A stretch of DNA of 64,000 nucleotides from positions 2,377,501 to 2,441,500 of the forward strand of contig NC_018010.1 of the NCBI RefSeq assembly GCF_000265405.1, read 5' to 3'. The notes below the pieces were generated by a model that made no database searches, had not been told where the DNA came from, and saw nothing but the letters and a program-made list of their open reading frames with translations. The position numbers were made by a program, and so were the translations under genes. Below are positions 26,679 to 35,979 of the stretch, piece after piece (the first letter of the stretch is position 1; each line of letters starts with the position of its first letter). The DNA comes from Belliella baltica DSM 15883 (GTDB taxonomy: Bacteria > Bacteroidota > Bacteroidia > Cytophagales > Cyclobacteriaceae).

Positions 26679-27292
26679 TGATGAGCTGGGAAGAAAGTAC
26701 AAAACAAAAAATGCTGCATTTGCAGCTGCCAACAGATCCACGCTGGGTTGACATTGCAGAGATGAATATCAAAGATATTTTGGTAGATCACGCTTATTGT
26801 GAGCAAAAAGCTGCATCCTCTTGCATTTCTTTAATAATCAATTTTTATGATTTTGAGGAAGTTACGGAGGTTTTAATACCAGTGGTTGCTGAAGAATGGG
26901 GGCATTTTGAAAGAGTAATTGAGCATTTGAACAAAAGAAAATTTGCTCTTGGGAAGCCTAGAAAAGATGAATATGTAATCAAACTACTAGATTTTGTTAA
27001 AAAAGGGGGGAGCAGACAGCAACAACTCACCGAACATTTGTTGATGAATGCTTTGATAGAAGCTAGAAGTTGTGAGCGTTTTAAGTTACTTTCTCAGCAA
27101 ATCAAAGACGATGAGCTGAAAAAATTTTACTACGAATTGATGATTTCTGAAGCAGGCCATTATGTGAATTTCATAGAGTTAGCAAGAAAAATCTATGATA
27201 AAGAAAAAGTGAATTTGCGTTGGCAAGAGTGGCTTACTTATGAAGCTGAAATTATTAAAAATCTTGAAATTCGTGGAGACCGCATGCATTGA
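26678..27292 (+). CDS. miaE: tRNA-(ms2io6A)-hydroxylase
   Basis: 204 residues with the ferritin-like di-iron fold of MiaE: 'DHAYCEQKAASSCISLI', 'PVVAEEWGHFERVIEHLNKR', 'ALIEARSCERFKLL' and 'ISEAGHYVNFIELAR' provide the Glu/His metal ligands. The enzyme hydroxylates the isopentenyl group of modified A37 in tRNA. ATG at 26678 shares the A of the porin TGA (TGATG), giving tight coupling. A second ATG follows at once. Confidence 0.92.
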   Translation: MMSWEESTKQKMLHLQLPTDPRWVDIAEMNIKDILVDHAYCEQKAASSCISLIINFYDFEEVTEVLIPVVAEEWGHFERVIEHLNKRKFALGKPRKDEYVIKLLDFVKKGGSRQQQLTEHLLMNALIEARSCERFKLLSQQIKDDELKKFYYELMISEAGHYVNFIELARKIYDKEKVNLRWQEWLTYEAEIIKNLEIRGDRMH

Positions 27293-27412
27293 GAGAATTT
27301 AAGAAGAAAGAAAAAAATATTAAACGAATATGATAATATTTGAATATTATCCTTCATATTAAAGGTCTTGAAAGTAATATTTTGTTGAATTTTGTTCTAA
27401 TTTGAACGTTTT

Positions 27413-28657
27413 ATGAATCTGACCGAAAATATAAAAGAGGCTTTAAGGTCTGTGAAAATTAATTTATTGCGAACAGTCTTGACTGGTGCAATTATCGCAA
27501 TCGGAATTACTTCCTTAGTCGGAATGCTAACTGCTATAGATGCAATAAAAGCTCAAATTGAGGATAGCTTCTCTGGATTGGGTGCCAATAATTTTGATAT
27601 TAGATCAAGAGGGTTTTCAGGTGGAAGAGCTGTACAAGATGGCAAGACAGAAAAATCTTATCCTGCGGTAAAATTCCGGGATGCTCAAGAATTTAAAAGT
27701 GAATACTCGTCTATCGGTTTATCAACAGTTTATTCTACCCTCTCGGGTGCTGTAGAAATAAAAAGAGGCTCCAAAAAGACTAATCCAAATATTAGAGTTA
27801 CCGGTGTCGATGACTTGTATTTACCAATCAAAGGAATAAAAGTTGAAGAAGGAAGGAATTTTAGTAATACTGAAATTGAATATGGTTCAAATGTATGTAT
27901 TGTAGGTACTGAATTAATCGATTTGTTATTTGAGAAAGAAGAAAATGCTTTGAACAAGCAAATTTCATTTTTCGGTAATAGATATACGATCATTGGTATT
28001 CTTGAGAAGCAAGGAAGTGTTGGTGGTGGATCTGGCGCAGATAGAGCAGTTTTTATACCTGTAATCAATGGGAGCAGGCTTGATAGGAGGGGTACGTTTA
28101 GGTACACGATAACTGCTAGTGGCTCTAACCCAATCAATCTTGAATACGAGATGGGTCAAGCTACTGGAGTAATGCGAAAAATCAGACAAGATGGAATTGG
28201 GGAAGATGATTCCTTTGAGATTACCAAAAGTCAAACCGTTGGAGAAAGCTTAGAGGAAGTAGCTGGGTATTTAAGGATAGGTGGTTTTACAATTGGTTTT
28301 ATTACCTTAGTTGGAGCTTCAATTGGATTGATGAATATCATGATGGTGTCTGTAACTGAGCGAACTAGAGAAATCGGAATTCGTAAAGCCTTAGGAGCAA
28401 CTCCTTTGAGGATTCGTCAGCAATTCTTAATTGAGGCGATTGTTATTTGTTTGATTGGAGGTGTTTTTGGAGTGATACTTGGGATTGGAATAGGAAATAT
28501 TGTTGCGAATACGATTGGACCAGGTGGTTTTTTAATTCCTTGGATTTGGATTCTGGTTTCTTTCGTAATTTGTGTATTTGTTGGACTTTCTTCAGGGTAT
28601 ATACCTGCCTTCAAAGCAAGTAAATTAGACCCTATCGAATCATTACGCTATGAGTAA
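27413..28657 (+). CDS. ABC transporter permease (MacB/FtsX type)
   Basis: 414 residues. One N-terminal membrane helix (about 20-42), a periplasmic MacB-like core domain (about 45-270) and three C-terminal helices of an FtsX domain with the typical '[25 protein letters not shown]' coupling segment. It ends '[17 protein letters not shown]', as in MacB permeases. Such proteins act with an ATPase as mechanotransmission exporters or lipoprotein/efflux machines. No cognate ATPase or membrane fusion protein is adjacent, so its partner is unknown. Confidence 0.9.
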   Translation: MNLTENIKEALRSVKINLLRTVLTGAIIAIGITSLVGMLTAIDAIKAQIEDSFSGLGANNFDIRSRGFSGGRAVQDGKTEKSYPAVKFRDAQEFKSEYSSIGLSTVYSTLSGAVEIKRGSKKTNPNIRVTGVDDLYLPIKGIKVEEGRNFSNTEIEYGSNVCIVGTELIDLLFEKEENALNKQISFFGNRYTIIGILEKQGSVGGGSGADRAVFIPVINGSRLDRRGTFRYTITASGSNPINLEYEMGQATGVMRKIRQDGIGEDDSFEITKSQTVGESLEEVAGYLRIGGFTIGFITLVGASIGLMNIMMVSVTERTREIGIRKALGATPLRIRQQFLIEAIVICLIGGVFGVILGIGIGNIVANTIGPGGFLIPWIWILVSFVICVFVGLSSGYIPAFKASKLDPIESLRYE

Positions 28658-28680
28658 TTAATTGAAATTTCATTAAAATA

Positions 28681-28728
28681 AAAAAAACCTTAATACTGAA
28701 GGAAATTTTCGGTATTAAGGTTTTTTTC
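28681..28728 (+). terminator. Bidirectional terminator after the ABC permease
   Basis: AAAAAAACCTTAATAC (28681-28696) and GTATTAAGGTTTTTTT (28712-28727) form a long stem; both strands end in T runs. It lies between the permease and the DUF805 pseudogene, which converge. Confidence 0.88.
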
Positions 28729-28746
28729 TTTCTTACTAAGAAAGTT

Positions 28747-29106
28747 TTAAATTACATCTGTCTTGAGCGGGCTCTCGCCATATTCATTTGCCTTTTCCTG
28801 TCCTTTTTTTAGCCCTAGCCAAATGAATCCTATGAAGTTAATGGAGTGGAATCAATAAGTAAAGAGCATACTTCCAATCAAGTCCAATATCATGGAGTCT
28901 TTTTATTGCTTGGATAAGCAGTAAAATAATTGTTGTCACTAATATAACTCCAAAAGTAACAAACGAGATGTAATCAGAAAGCGTAAACGCTTCATACATC
29001 TTTACTAATGCAATGATGTTTGTCCAATAAAAACTAGAAATAAAAGCCAGTATTTTCTTCTTGTAATTCTACCTGTTGGTCTAAAGAAATTATTTGAATT
29101 TTTCAT
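28747..29106 (-). pseudogene. DUF805 membrane protein, broken by two frameshifts
   Basis: Read on the minus strand from the ATG at 29106, the first frame gives 'MKNSNNFFRPTGRITRRKYW', the start of a DUF805 protein, but it hits a stop soon after. A second frame then gives 'SFVTFGVILVTTIILLLIQA' and 'IKRLHDIGLDWKYALYLLIP', the core DUF805 signature. The first frame resumes with 'INFIGFIWLGLKKGQ' and ends at 28747. The shifts lie near 29030 (next to a T run) and near 28845 and cancel out. The whole is 360 bases, the normal family length of about 120 residues. Either a recent pseudogene or two sequencing errors. Confidence 0.82.
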
Positions 29107-29196
29107 AATTATATAACTTAAACAAGGGTGAAAAGTTTGTTAAACCCATTGTTTTAAGATTTTTATATAATTATTTATAAAATGAATATTAAATTA

Positions 29197-30516
29197 TTAA
29201 TGTGATTCATAGCTTGCTTCTGGTTCAAGAACTTCTACAGTCCCCTTTTCATTTATTTCTTTTAAACTTACCATTTTGAGCTCGTTGATTAATATAGGAT
29301 CATATTTGGCTGCTACTCTGATGTAATTTTCGGTAAATCCATGCATTTTACCATCTTCGATATCCTCTTCAAATAGAACCGTAAATGTATTTCCTAGATT
29401 ATCTTCATAGAATTTTCTTCTCTTTTTCTCCGACAGAATTCTGAGCATTTTGGACCTTTCATTCCTCGTCTTTATTGGTACCACACCATCCATGTCAACT
29501 GCCCTTGTATTTGCTCGTTCTGAATATGTAAATACATGTAGATATGAAATATCTAATTCGTTTAGAAAATTATAAGTTTCTAAAAATAATTCATCAGTCT
29601 CTCCAGGAAATCCTACAATTACATCGACACCTATGCAGCAATGCGGCATTAAGGTTTTGATTTTATTTACTCGGTCTTCATAAAGCTCACGAAGATATCT
29701 TCTGCCCATTTTTCTTAAAATCTCGTTACTTCCAGATTGAAGTGGAACGTGAAAATGAGGGACAAATCTTTTTGATTTGGAAACAAATTCTATGGCTTCG
29801 TTTGTCAATAAATTTGGTTCAATAGAAGAAATTCTAAACCTATCTATTCCATCAACTCCATCAATTGCCTTGATCAAGTCTATAAACCTTTCTTCTCTTT
29901 TTCCCTCTTGAATTCCAAAATCTCCAATATTCACTCCTGTAAGAACTACTTCTTTCACATCAGTTTGAGCAATTTCTCTTACTGATTTAAGGATATTTTC
30001 AGTACTGTCACTTCTGCTTTTTCCTCGTGCAAGAGGGATAGTGCAAAATGCACAGCCATAATTACAACCATCCTGAACTTTCAAAAAAGTTCTTGTTCTG
30101 TCATGCATAGAATAGGCATTGTTGAAAATAGTTGCATCCTGAATTTCGGAGGCTAAAACTTTTGTTTCCTGCTCTTTGGCAAAACCATCTAAAAGCTCAA
30201 TTAATCTAAATTTTTCAGCTGCTCCTAGTACGGCATCCACACCTTTAATTTCGGAAATTTCTTGAGGTTTTAATTGAGCATAGCATCCAATAATCGTCAC
30301 ATAAGAATTTGGAGATATTTTTTTAGCCTCTTTGACGATCTTTTTACATTTTTTGTCTGCATTCTCAGTTACAGAGCAGGTATTTATTATAAAAATATCG
30401 GGAGTCTCGTCAAATTCAACTTTTTGATACCCCTTGTTTTCAAACATTCTACTGATGGTAGATGTCTCAGAATAATTTAACTTACAACCTAATGTATAGA
30501 ATGCTACTTTTTTCAC
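29197..30516 (-). CDS. mtaB: tRNA t6A37 methylthiotransferase
   Basis: 439-residue radical-SAM enzyme of the MTTase family. N-terminal UPF0004 domain with 'TLGCKLNYSET' and 'NTCSVTENADKKC' cysteines, the SAM cluster motif 'CNYGCAFCTIPLARGKSRS', and a C-terminal TRAM-like domain. 'GCKLN' and the overall pattern indicate MtaB, which adds methylthio to threonylcarbamoyladenosine 37. The GTG at 30516 is chosen: it gives the family-typical N-terminus (MKKVAFYTLGCK) and has AGAGGAG (30523-30529) in front. The longer frame begins only with a TTG. Confidence 0.93.
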   Translation of the reverse strand: MKKVAFYTLGCKLNYSETSTISRMFENKGYQKVEFDETPDIFIINTCSVTENADKKCKKIVKEAKKISPNSYVTIIGCYAQLKPQEISEIKGVDAVLGAAEKFRLIELLDGFAKEQETKVLASEIQDATIFNNAYSMHDRTRTFLKVQDGCNYGCAFCTIPLARGKSRSDSTENILKSVREIAQTDVKEVVLTGVNIGDFGIQEGKREERFIDLIKAIDGVDGIDRFRISSIEPNLLTNEAIEFVSKSKRFVPHFHVPLQSGSNEILRKMGRRYLRELYEDRVNKIKTLMPHCCIGVDVIVGFPGETDELFLETYNFLNELDISYLHVFTYSERANTRAVDMDGVVPIKTRNERSKMLRILSEKKRRKFYEDNLGNTFTVLFEEDIEDGKMHGFTENYIRVAAKYDPILINELKMVSLKEINEKGTVEVLEPEASYESH

Positions 30517-30541
30517 AACGCTCTCCTCTAATTTCAATTTG

Positions 30542-30572
30542 CAAAGTTAATTATTTAAGTCAAGTTTTCAAT
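30542..30572 (-). promoter_or_regulatory. Putative mtaB promoter
   Basis: On the minus strand ATTG (30572-30569), 19 bases, then TAACTTTG (30549-30542). This fits TTTG-N19-TAnnTTTG with one mismatch. It predicts a leader of about 20 bases that includes the AGAGGAG ribosome-binding site before the GTG at 30516. Confidence 0.5.
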
Positions 30573-30729
30573 TTACTCTTTCACCCATATTATTTCTATT
30601 TTTTTAGCTAAAAATCAATTTTTTTGGTTGTCTTTGTTAAAATCAGAGCTATTTTTTTGAAAAAAGTGTATTTTTTTTGAGAATCTGGCTCAAAAATTAG
30701 CGGATAGCTTATAAATAGAGAATATTTTC

Positions 30730-30737
30730 TATTTTTG
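30730..30737 (+). promoter_or_regulatory. Possible -7 box for glutamine synthetase
   Basis: TATTTTTG, 32 bases before the ATG at 30770, matches TAnnTTTG. The -33 position has no TTTG, so an activator may be needed or the assignment may be wrong. Confidence 0.35.
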
Positions 30738-30769
30738 TAAGTGTAAAATCAAACCACTTATTGTAGAAA

Positions 30770-32932
30770 ATGGCAACTTTAAGACAAAAAGCGCTTTTAA
30801 AAGCACAAGAAAGACCAATCGTGTCAGTTACGGCACCTTCTTTAAAGATCTCCGATTACTTTGGAGTCAATGTTTTTGGTACCAAACAAATGAAGGAGTC
30901 CTTGGCGCCTTCGGTTTATAAGAAAGTAACAGAAGCGATAGACAAAGGATCTAAAATTGATCCTAGTACAGCAGAGGAAATTTCTTCAGCAGTCAAAACT
31001 TGGGCATTGGCAAAAGGTGTGACACATTATACACATTGGTTTCAGCCTTTGACAGGATCGACTGCAGAGAAGCATGATGCTTTTTTTGATGCACATGCTG
31101 GGATTGAAAAGTTTAAAGGATCAGCATTAGTTCAGCAAGAGCCAGATGCATCTTCTTTTCCAAATGGAGGTATTCGTTCGACATTTGAGGCGAGAGGTTA
31201 TACAGCTTGGGATCCTTCTTCGCCAATATTTATATTTGGTAATACACTTTGTATTCCGACGATTTTCGTAGCCTATACAGGAGAAGCACTGGATTATAAA
31301 ACTCCACTTTTAAAATCAATTGAAGCAATCAACGAAGCTTCCGTAGCCATTTGCCAGCTTTTTGATAGAAATGTGAAGAAAATCACACCTTCCTTGGGTG
31401 TTGAACAAGAATATTTTGTGATAGATAAAGCTCTTTTTGCTACAAGACCAGATCTTGTTATGGCAGGTAGATCTGTTTTTGGTCATAATCCAGCTAGAGG
31501 TCAGCAGTTAGACGATCACTATTTTGGAACAATTCCGACTAGAGTGAAAGACTTTATGATGGACTTTGAAATTGAAGCTTTGAAATTGGGTATTCCTGTT
31601 TCGACTAGGCATAATGAAGTAGCTCCAGGTCAATTTGAAGTCGCTCCACTTTTTGAAGAAATCAACAAAGCTGTTGATCATAATCAGCTTTTGATGGATG
31701 TGATGGATAAAGTTGCTGAAAGACATAGTTTGAAAGTCTTGTTTCATGAAAAGCCATTCGCTGGAGTAAATGGATCTGGAAAACACAATAACTGGTCTTT
31801 GATTACAGATACCGGTGTGAACTTATTCCAGCCAAGCAACTCTGCTAGAGAGAATCTACAGTTTTTGACTTTCTTGGTAGCGACTGTAAAGGCAGTTTAT
31901 GACTACGCTGATTTGTTAAGAGCAAGTATTGCTTCTGCGGGAAATGACTTTAGACTTGGAGCAAATGAAGCACCGCCTGCCATTATTTCTGTATTCCTTG
32001 GCTCTACTTTGACAGGGATTCTTGACGAACTAGAGAAAAATGGAAATATCAAGATTGAAAAGGGTGATAACATGTATATGAAATTGGGAATTTCAAAAAT
32101 TCCTGAAATCATCTTGGACAATACAGATAGAAATCGAACATCACCATTTGCTTTCACAGGAAATAAGTTTGAGTTTAGAGCGGTAGGTTCCCAAGCCAAT
32201 TCAGCTGGTCCGATGACAGTATTGAATGTGATCGTTGCCGAGACTTTGAAGCAAATGGCAAAAGATATCGAAAAGGAAACTGCTTCAGGTAAGGAAAAGA
32301 AAATTGCTATCGTAAATGTTTTAAGAAAATATATCAAGGATAGTAAAAAAGTTAGATTTGAAGGAGATGGGTATTCTGAAGAATGGGAAAAAGAAGCAGC
32401 GAAAAGAGGTCTTTCTAACTTAAAAAGTACTCCATTTGCATTAGATACTTATCTGGAGAAAAAGTCACTAGAAGTCTTTTCAAAGCATAATGTCCTTTCA
32501 GAAGTTGAGCTGCATGCAAGACATGAAATCATGCTTGAAAACTATATCAAAAAAGTTCAGATAGAATCTCGAGTAATGGGTGATTTGGCACTGAATCATA
32601 TTATCCCAACTGCAATTTTATATCAAAATAAACTGATTGAAAATGCCAATGGTCTTCAAGGGCTAGGTTTGGATAATACAGCTGCTATCGAAACAATCAA
32701 AGATGTAAGCCGTCATTTAGAATCCTTAAAATCAAATGTAAATCAAATGATTGAAGCTAGGAAAAAACTAAATAAAGAGGAGGATATTGTAAAGCAAGCT
32801 AAAGGTTATAGCCTTGAAGTTAAAGAAGCTTTCTTTGACAAAATTAGATATGCCGTTGACAAGCTAGAACTTTTGGTAGATGATGAATCCTGGCCATTAG
32901 TAAAGTATAGAGAAATGTTATTTATTAAGTAA
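30770..32932 (+). CDS. glnN: Glutamine synthetase type III
   Basis: 720 residues, the length of GSIII (GlnN), much longer than GSI. Recognisable blocks are 'THYTHWFQPLTGSTAEKHDAF', 'GVEQEYFVIDK' (metal/substrate Glu), 'RHNEVAPGQFEVAP', 'FAGVNGSGKHNNWS' (ATP/glutamate binding) and 'NRTSPFAFTGNKFEFRAVGS'. It makes glutamine from glutamate and ammonia in the cytoplasm as a dodecamer. It stands alone with its own terminator; no PII or ammonium transporter gene is adjacent. Confidence 0.96.
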   Translation: MATLRQKALLKAQERPIVSVTAPSLKISDYFGVNVFGTKQMKESLAPSVYKKVTEAIDKGSKIDPSTAEEISSAVKTWALAKGVTHYTHWFQPLTGSTAEKHDAFFDAHAGIEKFKGSALVQQEPDASSFPNGGIRSTFEARGYTAWDPSSPIFIFGNTLCIPTIFVAYTGEALDYKTPLLKSIEAINEASVAICQLFDRNVKKITPSLGVEQEYFVIDKALFATRPDLVMAGRSVFGHNPARGQQLDDHYFGTIPTRVKDFMMDFEIEALKLGIPVSTRHNEVAPGQFEVAPLFEEINKAVDHNQLLMDVMDKVAERHSLKVLFHEKPFAGVNGSGKHNNWSLITDTGVNLFQPSNSARENLQFLTFLVATVKAVYDYADLLRASIASAGNDFRLGANEAPPAIISVFLGSTLTGILDELEKNGNIKIEKGDNMYMKLGISKIPEIILDNTDRNRTSPFAFTGNKFEFRAVGSQANSAGPMTVLNVIVAETLKQMAKDIEKETASGKEKKIAIVNVLRKYIKDSKKVRFEGDGYSEEWEKEAAKRGLSNLKSTPFALDTYLEKKSLEVFSKHNVLSEVELHARHEIMLENYIKKVQIESRVMGDLALNHIIPTAILYQNKLIENANGLQGLGLDNTAAIETIKDVSRHLESLKSNVNQMIEARKKLNKEEDIVKQAKGYSLEVKEAFFDKIRYAVDKLELLVDDESWPLVKYREMLFIK

Positions 32933-32954
32933 TTTAACCTATTTACCTAAAATG

Positions 32955-32982
32955 AAAAAGACCGCAAATTGTGGTCTTTTTT
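32955..32982 (+). terminator. Terminator after glnN
   Basis: AAAAAGACC (32955-32963) pairs with GGTCTTTTT (32973-32981), with inner G-T, C-G and A-T pairs and a 3-nt loop, followed by T. Confidence 0.85.
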
Positions 32983-33005
32983 GTTATATTAAATATTTAT
33001 GGGCT

Positions 33006-33039
33006 TTTGCTAAAAATTTTAGCATCTCAATTACATTTG
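33006..33039 (+). promoter_or_regulatory. Promoter candidate for the LacI-type regulator
   Basis: TTTG (33006-33009) and TACATTTG (33032-33039) with a 22-base spacer. A second -7-like box TAAATTTG follows at 33044-33051. Predicted leader is about 30 to 40 bases before the ATG at 33078. Confidence 0.5.
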
Positions 33040-33077
33040 GTAATAAATTTGTAATGATCAAGAAAAATTCAAGCTGA

Positions 33078-34103
33078 ATGGTGAGAAAGAAAACTTCTAT
33101 TAAAGATATAGCAAAAGCACTAGGTGTATCAATTACTACAATTTCTTTTATTATTAATGGAAAGGCTGAAGAAAAAAGAATCAGCAAAGAGATGGTGAAA
33201 AAAGTTGAGGATTATGTCGCGAAAGTAGGATATAGACCAAATCATTTGGCTCAAAGTCTTAGATCTGGCAAATCCAAAGTACTTGTTTTGATGGTTGAGG
33301 ATATTTCTAATTCATTTTTCTCAAATATTGCACGCTTAATTGAAGAGAAAGCGTTTAAAAATGACTACAAGATTATTTACTGTAGTACAGAAAATAGTAC
33401 TGAAAAAGCAAAAGAGTTAATTCACACTTTCAAAAGTAGGAATGTAGATGGTTTTATTATTACTCCTACAGCAGACCTTAAATTTGAAATTGAAAATTTA
33501 ATTAAGGAAAATTTTGGCGTAATACTCTTTGATAGATGGATTCCAGGCCTAGATTGTAGTCATGTAATTGTTGAAAATAGAAGGAGTAGTTTTGAAGCAA
33601 CCCAACATTTAATAGATACTGGAGCCAAAAAAATTATTTTTATTACAGTCTCCTCGGATCAAACGCAAATGCAGGATCGACTTAAAGGATATTTAGAAGC
33701 ATTAGAGTTAGCAAATCTTTCTCCTTTTGTATTTGAAGAACCTTTTCATTCTTCTTCAGAAGAATTTATGGGGGATCAAATAAAGGAGTTTTTGCTTAAT
33801 CATCCTGACGCAGATGCTTTATTTTTTGCTACAAACTATTTAGCGTTTGAGGGTTTACATGCGATTAGGAAACTAGAATTAAGGATTCCAGAAGATCTAC
33901 AAGTTTTGGCATTTGATGATCACTTTTTCTTTAGCCTTTATCAACCAAGTATTTCGGCTATTGCCCAACCTTTAGAAGGAATTGCTGAGAAATTAATGGA
34001 GGGGATACTAAATCAACTAGATGAAAATATAGAATCAAAAACCTTCAAAGTTGAACTTGCTAATCAATTTGTTCCAAGAAAATCAACATTTTCAAAATCA
34101 TAA
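33078..34103 (+). CDS. LacI/GalR-family transcriptional regulator
   Basis: 341 residues. N-terminal LacI helix-turn-helix 'TSIKDIAKALGVSITTISFI' with the hinge 'YRPNHLAQSLRSGKS', then a periplasmic-binding-protein-like sensor domain (65-341) with 'VEDISNSFFS', 'VDGFIITPTAD', 'DALFFATNYLAFEGLHAIRK' and 'LQVLAFDDHFFF'. It would bind an operator and respond to a sugar or similar ligand. No sugar-use genes lie nearby, so its targets are elsewhere or it acts on glnN or itself; no operator palindrome was identified. Confidence 0.92.
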   Translation: MVRKKTSIKDIAKALGVSITTISFIINGKAEEKRISKEMVKKVEDYVAKVGYRPNHLAQSLRSGKSKVLVLMVEDISNSFFSNIARLIEEKAFKNDYKIIYCSTENSTEKAKELIHTFKSRNVDGFIITPTADLKFEIENLIKENFGVILFDRWIPGLDCSHVIVENRRSSFEATQHLIDTGAKKIIFITVSSDQTQMQDRLKGYLEALELANLSPFVFEEPFHSSSEEFMGDQIKEFLLNHPDADALFFATNYLAFEGLHAIRKLELRIPEDLQVLAFDDHFFFSLYQPSISAIAQPLEGIAEKLMEGILNQLDENIESKTFKVELANQFVPRKSTFSKS

Positions 34104-34133
34104 AAAATGGAGGCTTACAAGCCTCCATTTTTT
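34102..34133. terminator. Bidirectional terminator between convergent genes
   Basis: ATGGAGGCTT (34107-34116) and AAGCCTCCAT (34119-34128) flanked by A and T runs on both sides. It serves the LacI gene and the convergent DUF6600 gene. Confidence 0.9.
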
Positions 34134-34138
34134 ATGAT

Positions 34139-35509
34139 TTAATTATTGCCTCTTCCTCCTCTGGATCTGGTATTTGAAGTAGTACCCGAAGATCTAGAAG
34201 TTGATCTTGCAGGTGCAGCTTTTGTGCTAGGTCTGCTAGTAGTACTTCTTACTGTCCCAGTACTACGGGTGCTTGGTGCACTTTTTCTGACATTTGCTGG
34301 ACTGTTACTCCTCGTATTTGTCGAGTTAGTGACTCTAGGCGAAGAATTGTTACTACTTCTTTGTTGTCTCACCGTTGGAGAACTTTGTCTTTTTTGTTGA
34401 GGACTAGTTCTCACTTGTGATTGTCTTGTGTTTGTTGTACTTACTGATCCACCTCTATTAGTTGATTTTGAGCTCGGTGCAGTTCTAACTTGACCTCGTG
34501 TATTCGGCTGTGTAGTGTTTATTCTACTATTAGGTTGACTTGCCGCAGCTCTTGTTTGGCTTCTTTGTTGAGAAGATATTGCTTGATTTCTGTTCGAAGT
34601 TGCAGCTCTGTTTTGTTGGGCTGAACTATTTCTTTGATTAGAAATAGTTGCATTTCTTGAGTTTTCTGATCTCCCATTGCTAAGTGCTGAACTTCTGTTT
34701 TGCGCTGATGCTCTGCCTCTATACTCTTCGGCTGTGAAAGCCCTTGAAGGTCTAGCTTGAGCATTTGCAGATCTTGAATTGTCAATTTCTGGTCGATACA
34801 CATTCAGCGTTCTATTGTTTACAGAAGCTCTTCCAGGTCTACCACTATCATTTACTTGATATACTGGTACTGTTCCTCGAGTCACTCTTTCAATTTCTCT
34901 TCTTGATGGGCCAGCTACATAGGTTCTATTATTATAAACATAAGTATTATTGATGACAGTTGTTCTGTTATAAATACTTACCATATTGTAAGAAGGGACA
35001 TAGTATTTGTGGAAATGGCGATGTCTAAATCTTCTTTGAGGCACGAATCTCCAATGATTGCTATGGAAGCCTATAGAGATGTTAATGCCAACACCAGGAC
35101 CCAAAGGTGCCCATCCATAATAACCTCCACCTGTTCTCCAGTTTACCCAAGCTGGTCCCCACTCATATCCAGGAACCCAAGCCCAGCCGTAGAAATCATC
35201 CCAATACCATCTTCCATAGTGAAATGGAGCCCATCCCCAGTTATAGTTGGATACCCAAGTATTTCCATAGTTGGTCATTTCCCAATATCCGTTTGAACCG
35301 TATGGGTGGAAATCTTGACCTACGTTTGGAATCCAAACATAGCCATGTCTTTGATCCATTACCCAGTCCCCATAAGGACTTAATTCATTGTAGAATACTT
35401 GAAAACTAACCCCCATCGGAGAAGGTTTAGCCTCTACTTTGTTATTCTGAGAATATCCAATGCCTAGCATTAGAATGATTCCCAAGCGGATTAGAGTTAG
35501 ATTTTTCAT
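34139..35509 (-). CDS. DUF6600-type exported protein with low-complexity tail
   Basis: 456 residues from the ATG at 35509, with a signal peptide (first about 20 residues). Residues 35-150 are the aromatic, Gly/Trp/Tyr-rich DUF6600-like region with repeated 'GYW', 'WVSNYNWGWAPFHYGRW', 'YGWAWVPGYEWGPAWV' and 'YGWAPLGPG' segments. From about residue 215 to the end it is a disordered tail of Ser, Arg, Thr, Asn, Gln and Pro. Probably secreted or surface-located; the function is unknown. A start at 35569 would add a non-signal N-terminus and is less likely. Confidence 0.82.
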   Translation of the reverse strand: MKNLTLIRLGIILMLGIGYSQNNKVEAKPSPMGVSFQVFYNELSPYGDWVMDQRHGYVWIPNVGQDFHPYGSNGYWEMTNYGNTWVSNYNWGWAPFHYGRWYWDDFYGWAWVPGYEWGPAWVNWRTGGGYYGWAPLGPGVGINISIGFHSNHWRFVPQRRFRHRHFHKYYVPSYNMVSIYNRTTVINNTYVYNNRTYVAGPSRREIERVTRGTVPVYQVNDSGRPGRASVNNRTLNVYRPEIDNSRSANAQARPSRAFTAEEYRGRASAQNRSSALSNGRSENSRNATISNQRNSSAQQNRAATSNRNQAISSQQRSQTRAAASQPNSRINTTQPNTRGQVRTAPSSKSTNRGGSVSTTNTRQSQVRTSPQQKRQSSPTVRQQRSSNNSSPRVTNSTNTRSNSPANVRKSAPSTRSTGTVRSTTSRPSTKAAPARSTSRSSGTTSNTRSRGGRGNN

Positions 35510-35690
35510 TGTAGTGTGGTTTAGTATTATAGTCTGTTTTACGAGCTTAATTGAAAAAATGTTTTGCATGAAAGAATATTGAAGTGTTTAAATTTTGATA
35601 AAAACGATTTAGCAAACACTAATTCATTATAAAAAAAATAATAATATTATCCGAAAATTATCTTTTTGATAATCGGAAAGAAAGTAAAAA

Positions 35691-35716
35691 AAGACCCAAC
35701 ACGAATGTTGAGTCTT
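35691..35716 (-). terminator. Terminator after the Lacal_2735-type gene
   Basis: On the minus strand AAGACTCAACA, TTCG loop, TGTTGGGTCTT, followed by seven T. One T-G wobble pairs only on the minus strand, which gives its direction. Confidence 0.85.
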
Positions 35717-35767
35717 CTTACTTATAGTTTTTAAAGAAATCTTGCTTTTAGCTAACACTCCCTTTAG

Positions 35768-35938
35768 CTATTGATTTTTTAATGAATCAATTTTTTTAGC
35801 TACTTCTTCAGCTTCAGCCATAAGCTTATCTCCTAATGTCCTGTTTGATTGAGACGCTTTATGGGCCTTTTCTAAAAGGCTTTTGTAGTTTTCTTGAAGC
35901 TTTTCTAATTCTGTTTTTTTCTTGAATAATCCAAACAT
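35768..35938 (-). CDS. Lacal_2735 family small protein
   Basis: A 56-residue gene that is easily missed. It begins 'MFGLFKKKTELEKLQENYKS' and ends 'EEVAKKIDSLKNQ'. It is charged and helical and has no signal peptide. The 'MFGLFKKKTE..KLQ..Y..L...A' opening is the hallmark of the small Lacal_2735 family that I recall from Bacteroidota; no function is known. It is followed by a strong terminator and lies 41 bases downstream of the MORN-repeat gene, so it may be its last operon member. Confidence 0.8.
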   Translation of the reverse strand: MFGLFKKKTELEKLQENYKSLLEKAHKASQSNRTLGDKLMAEAEEVAKKIDSLKNQ

Positions 35939-35979
35939 CGTTTTTTATTTTAGAAACAGCCAAAACCTTTAAGTGTTTA

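Noticed and set aside
34146..34400. Plus-strand ORF of 84 codons rich in Leu and Val
   Set aside because: Antisense shadow of the low-complexity tail of the DUF6600 gene.
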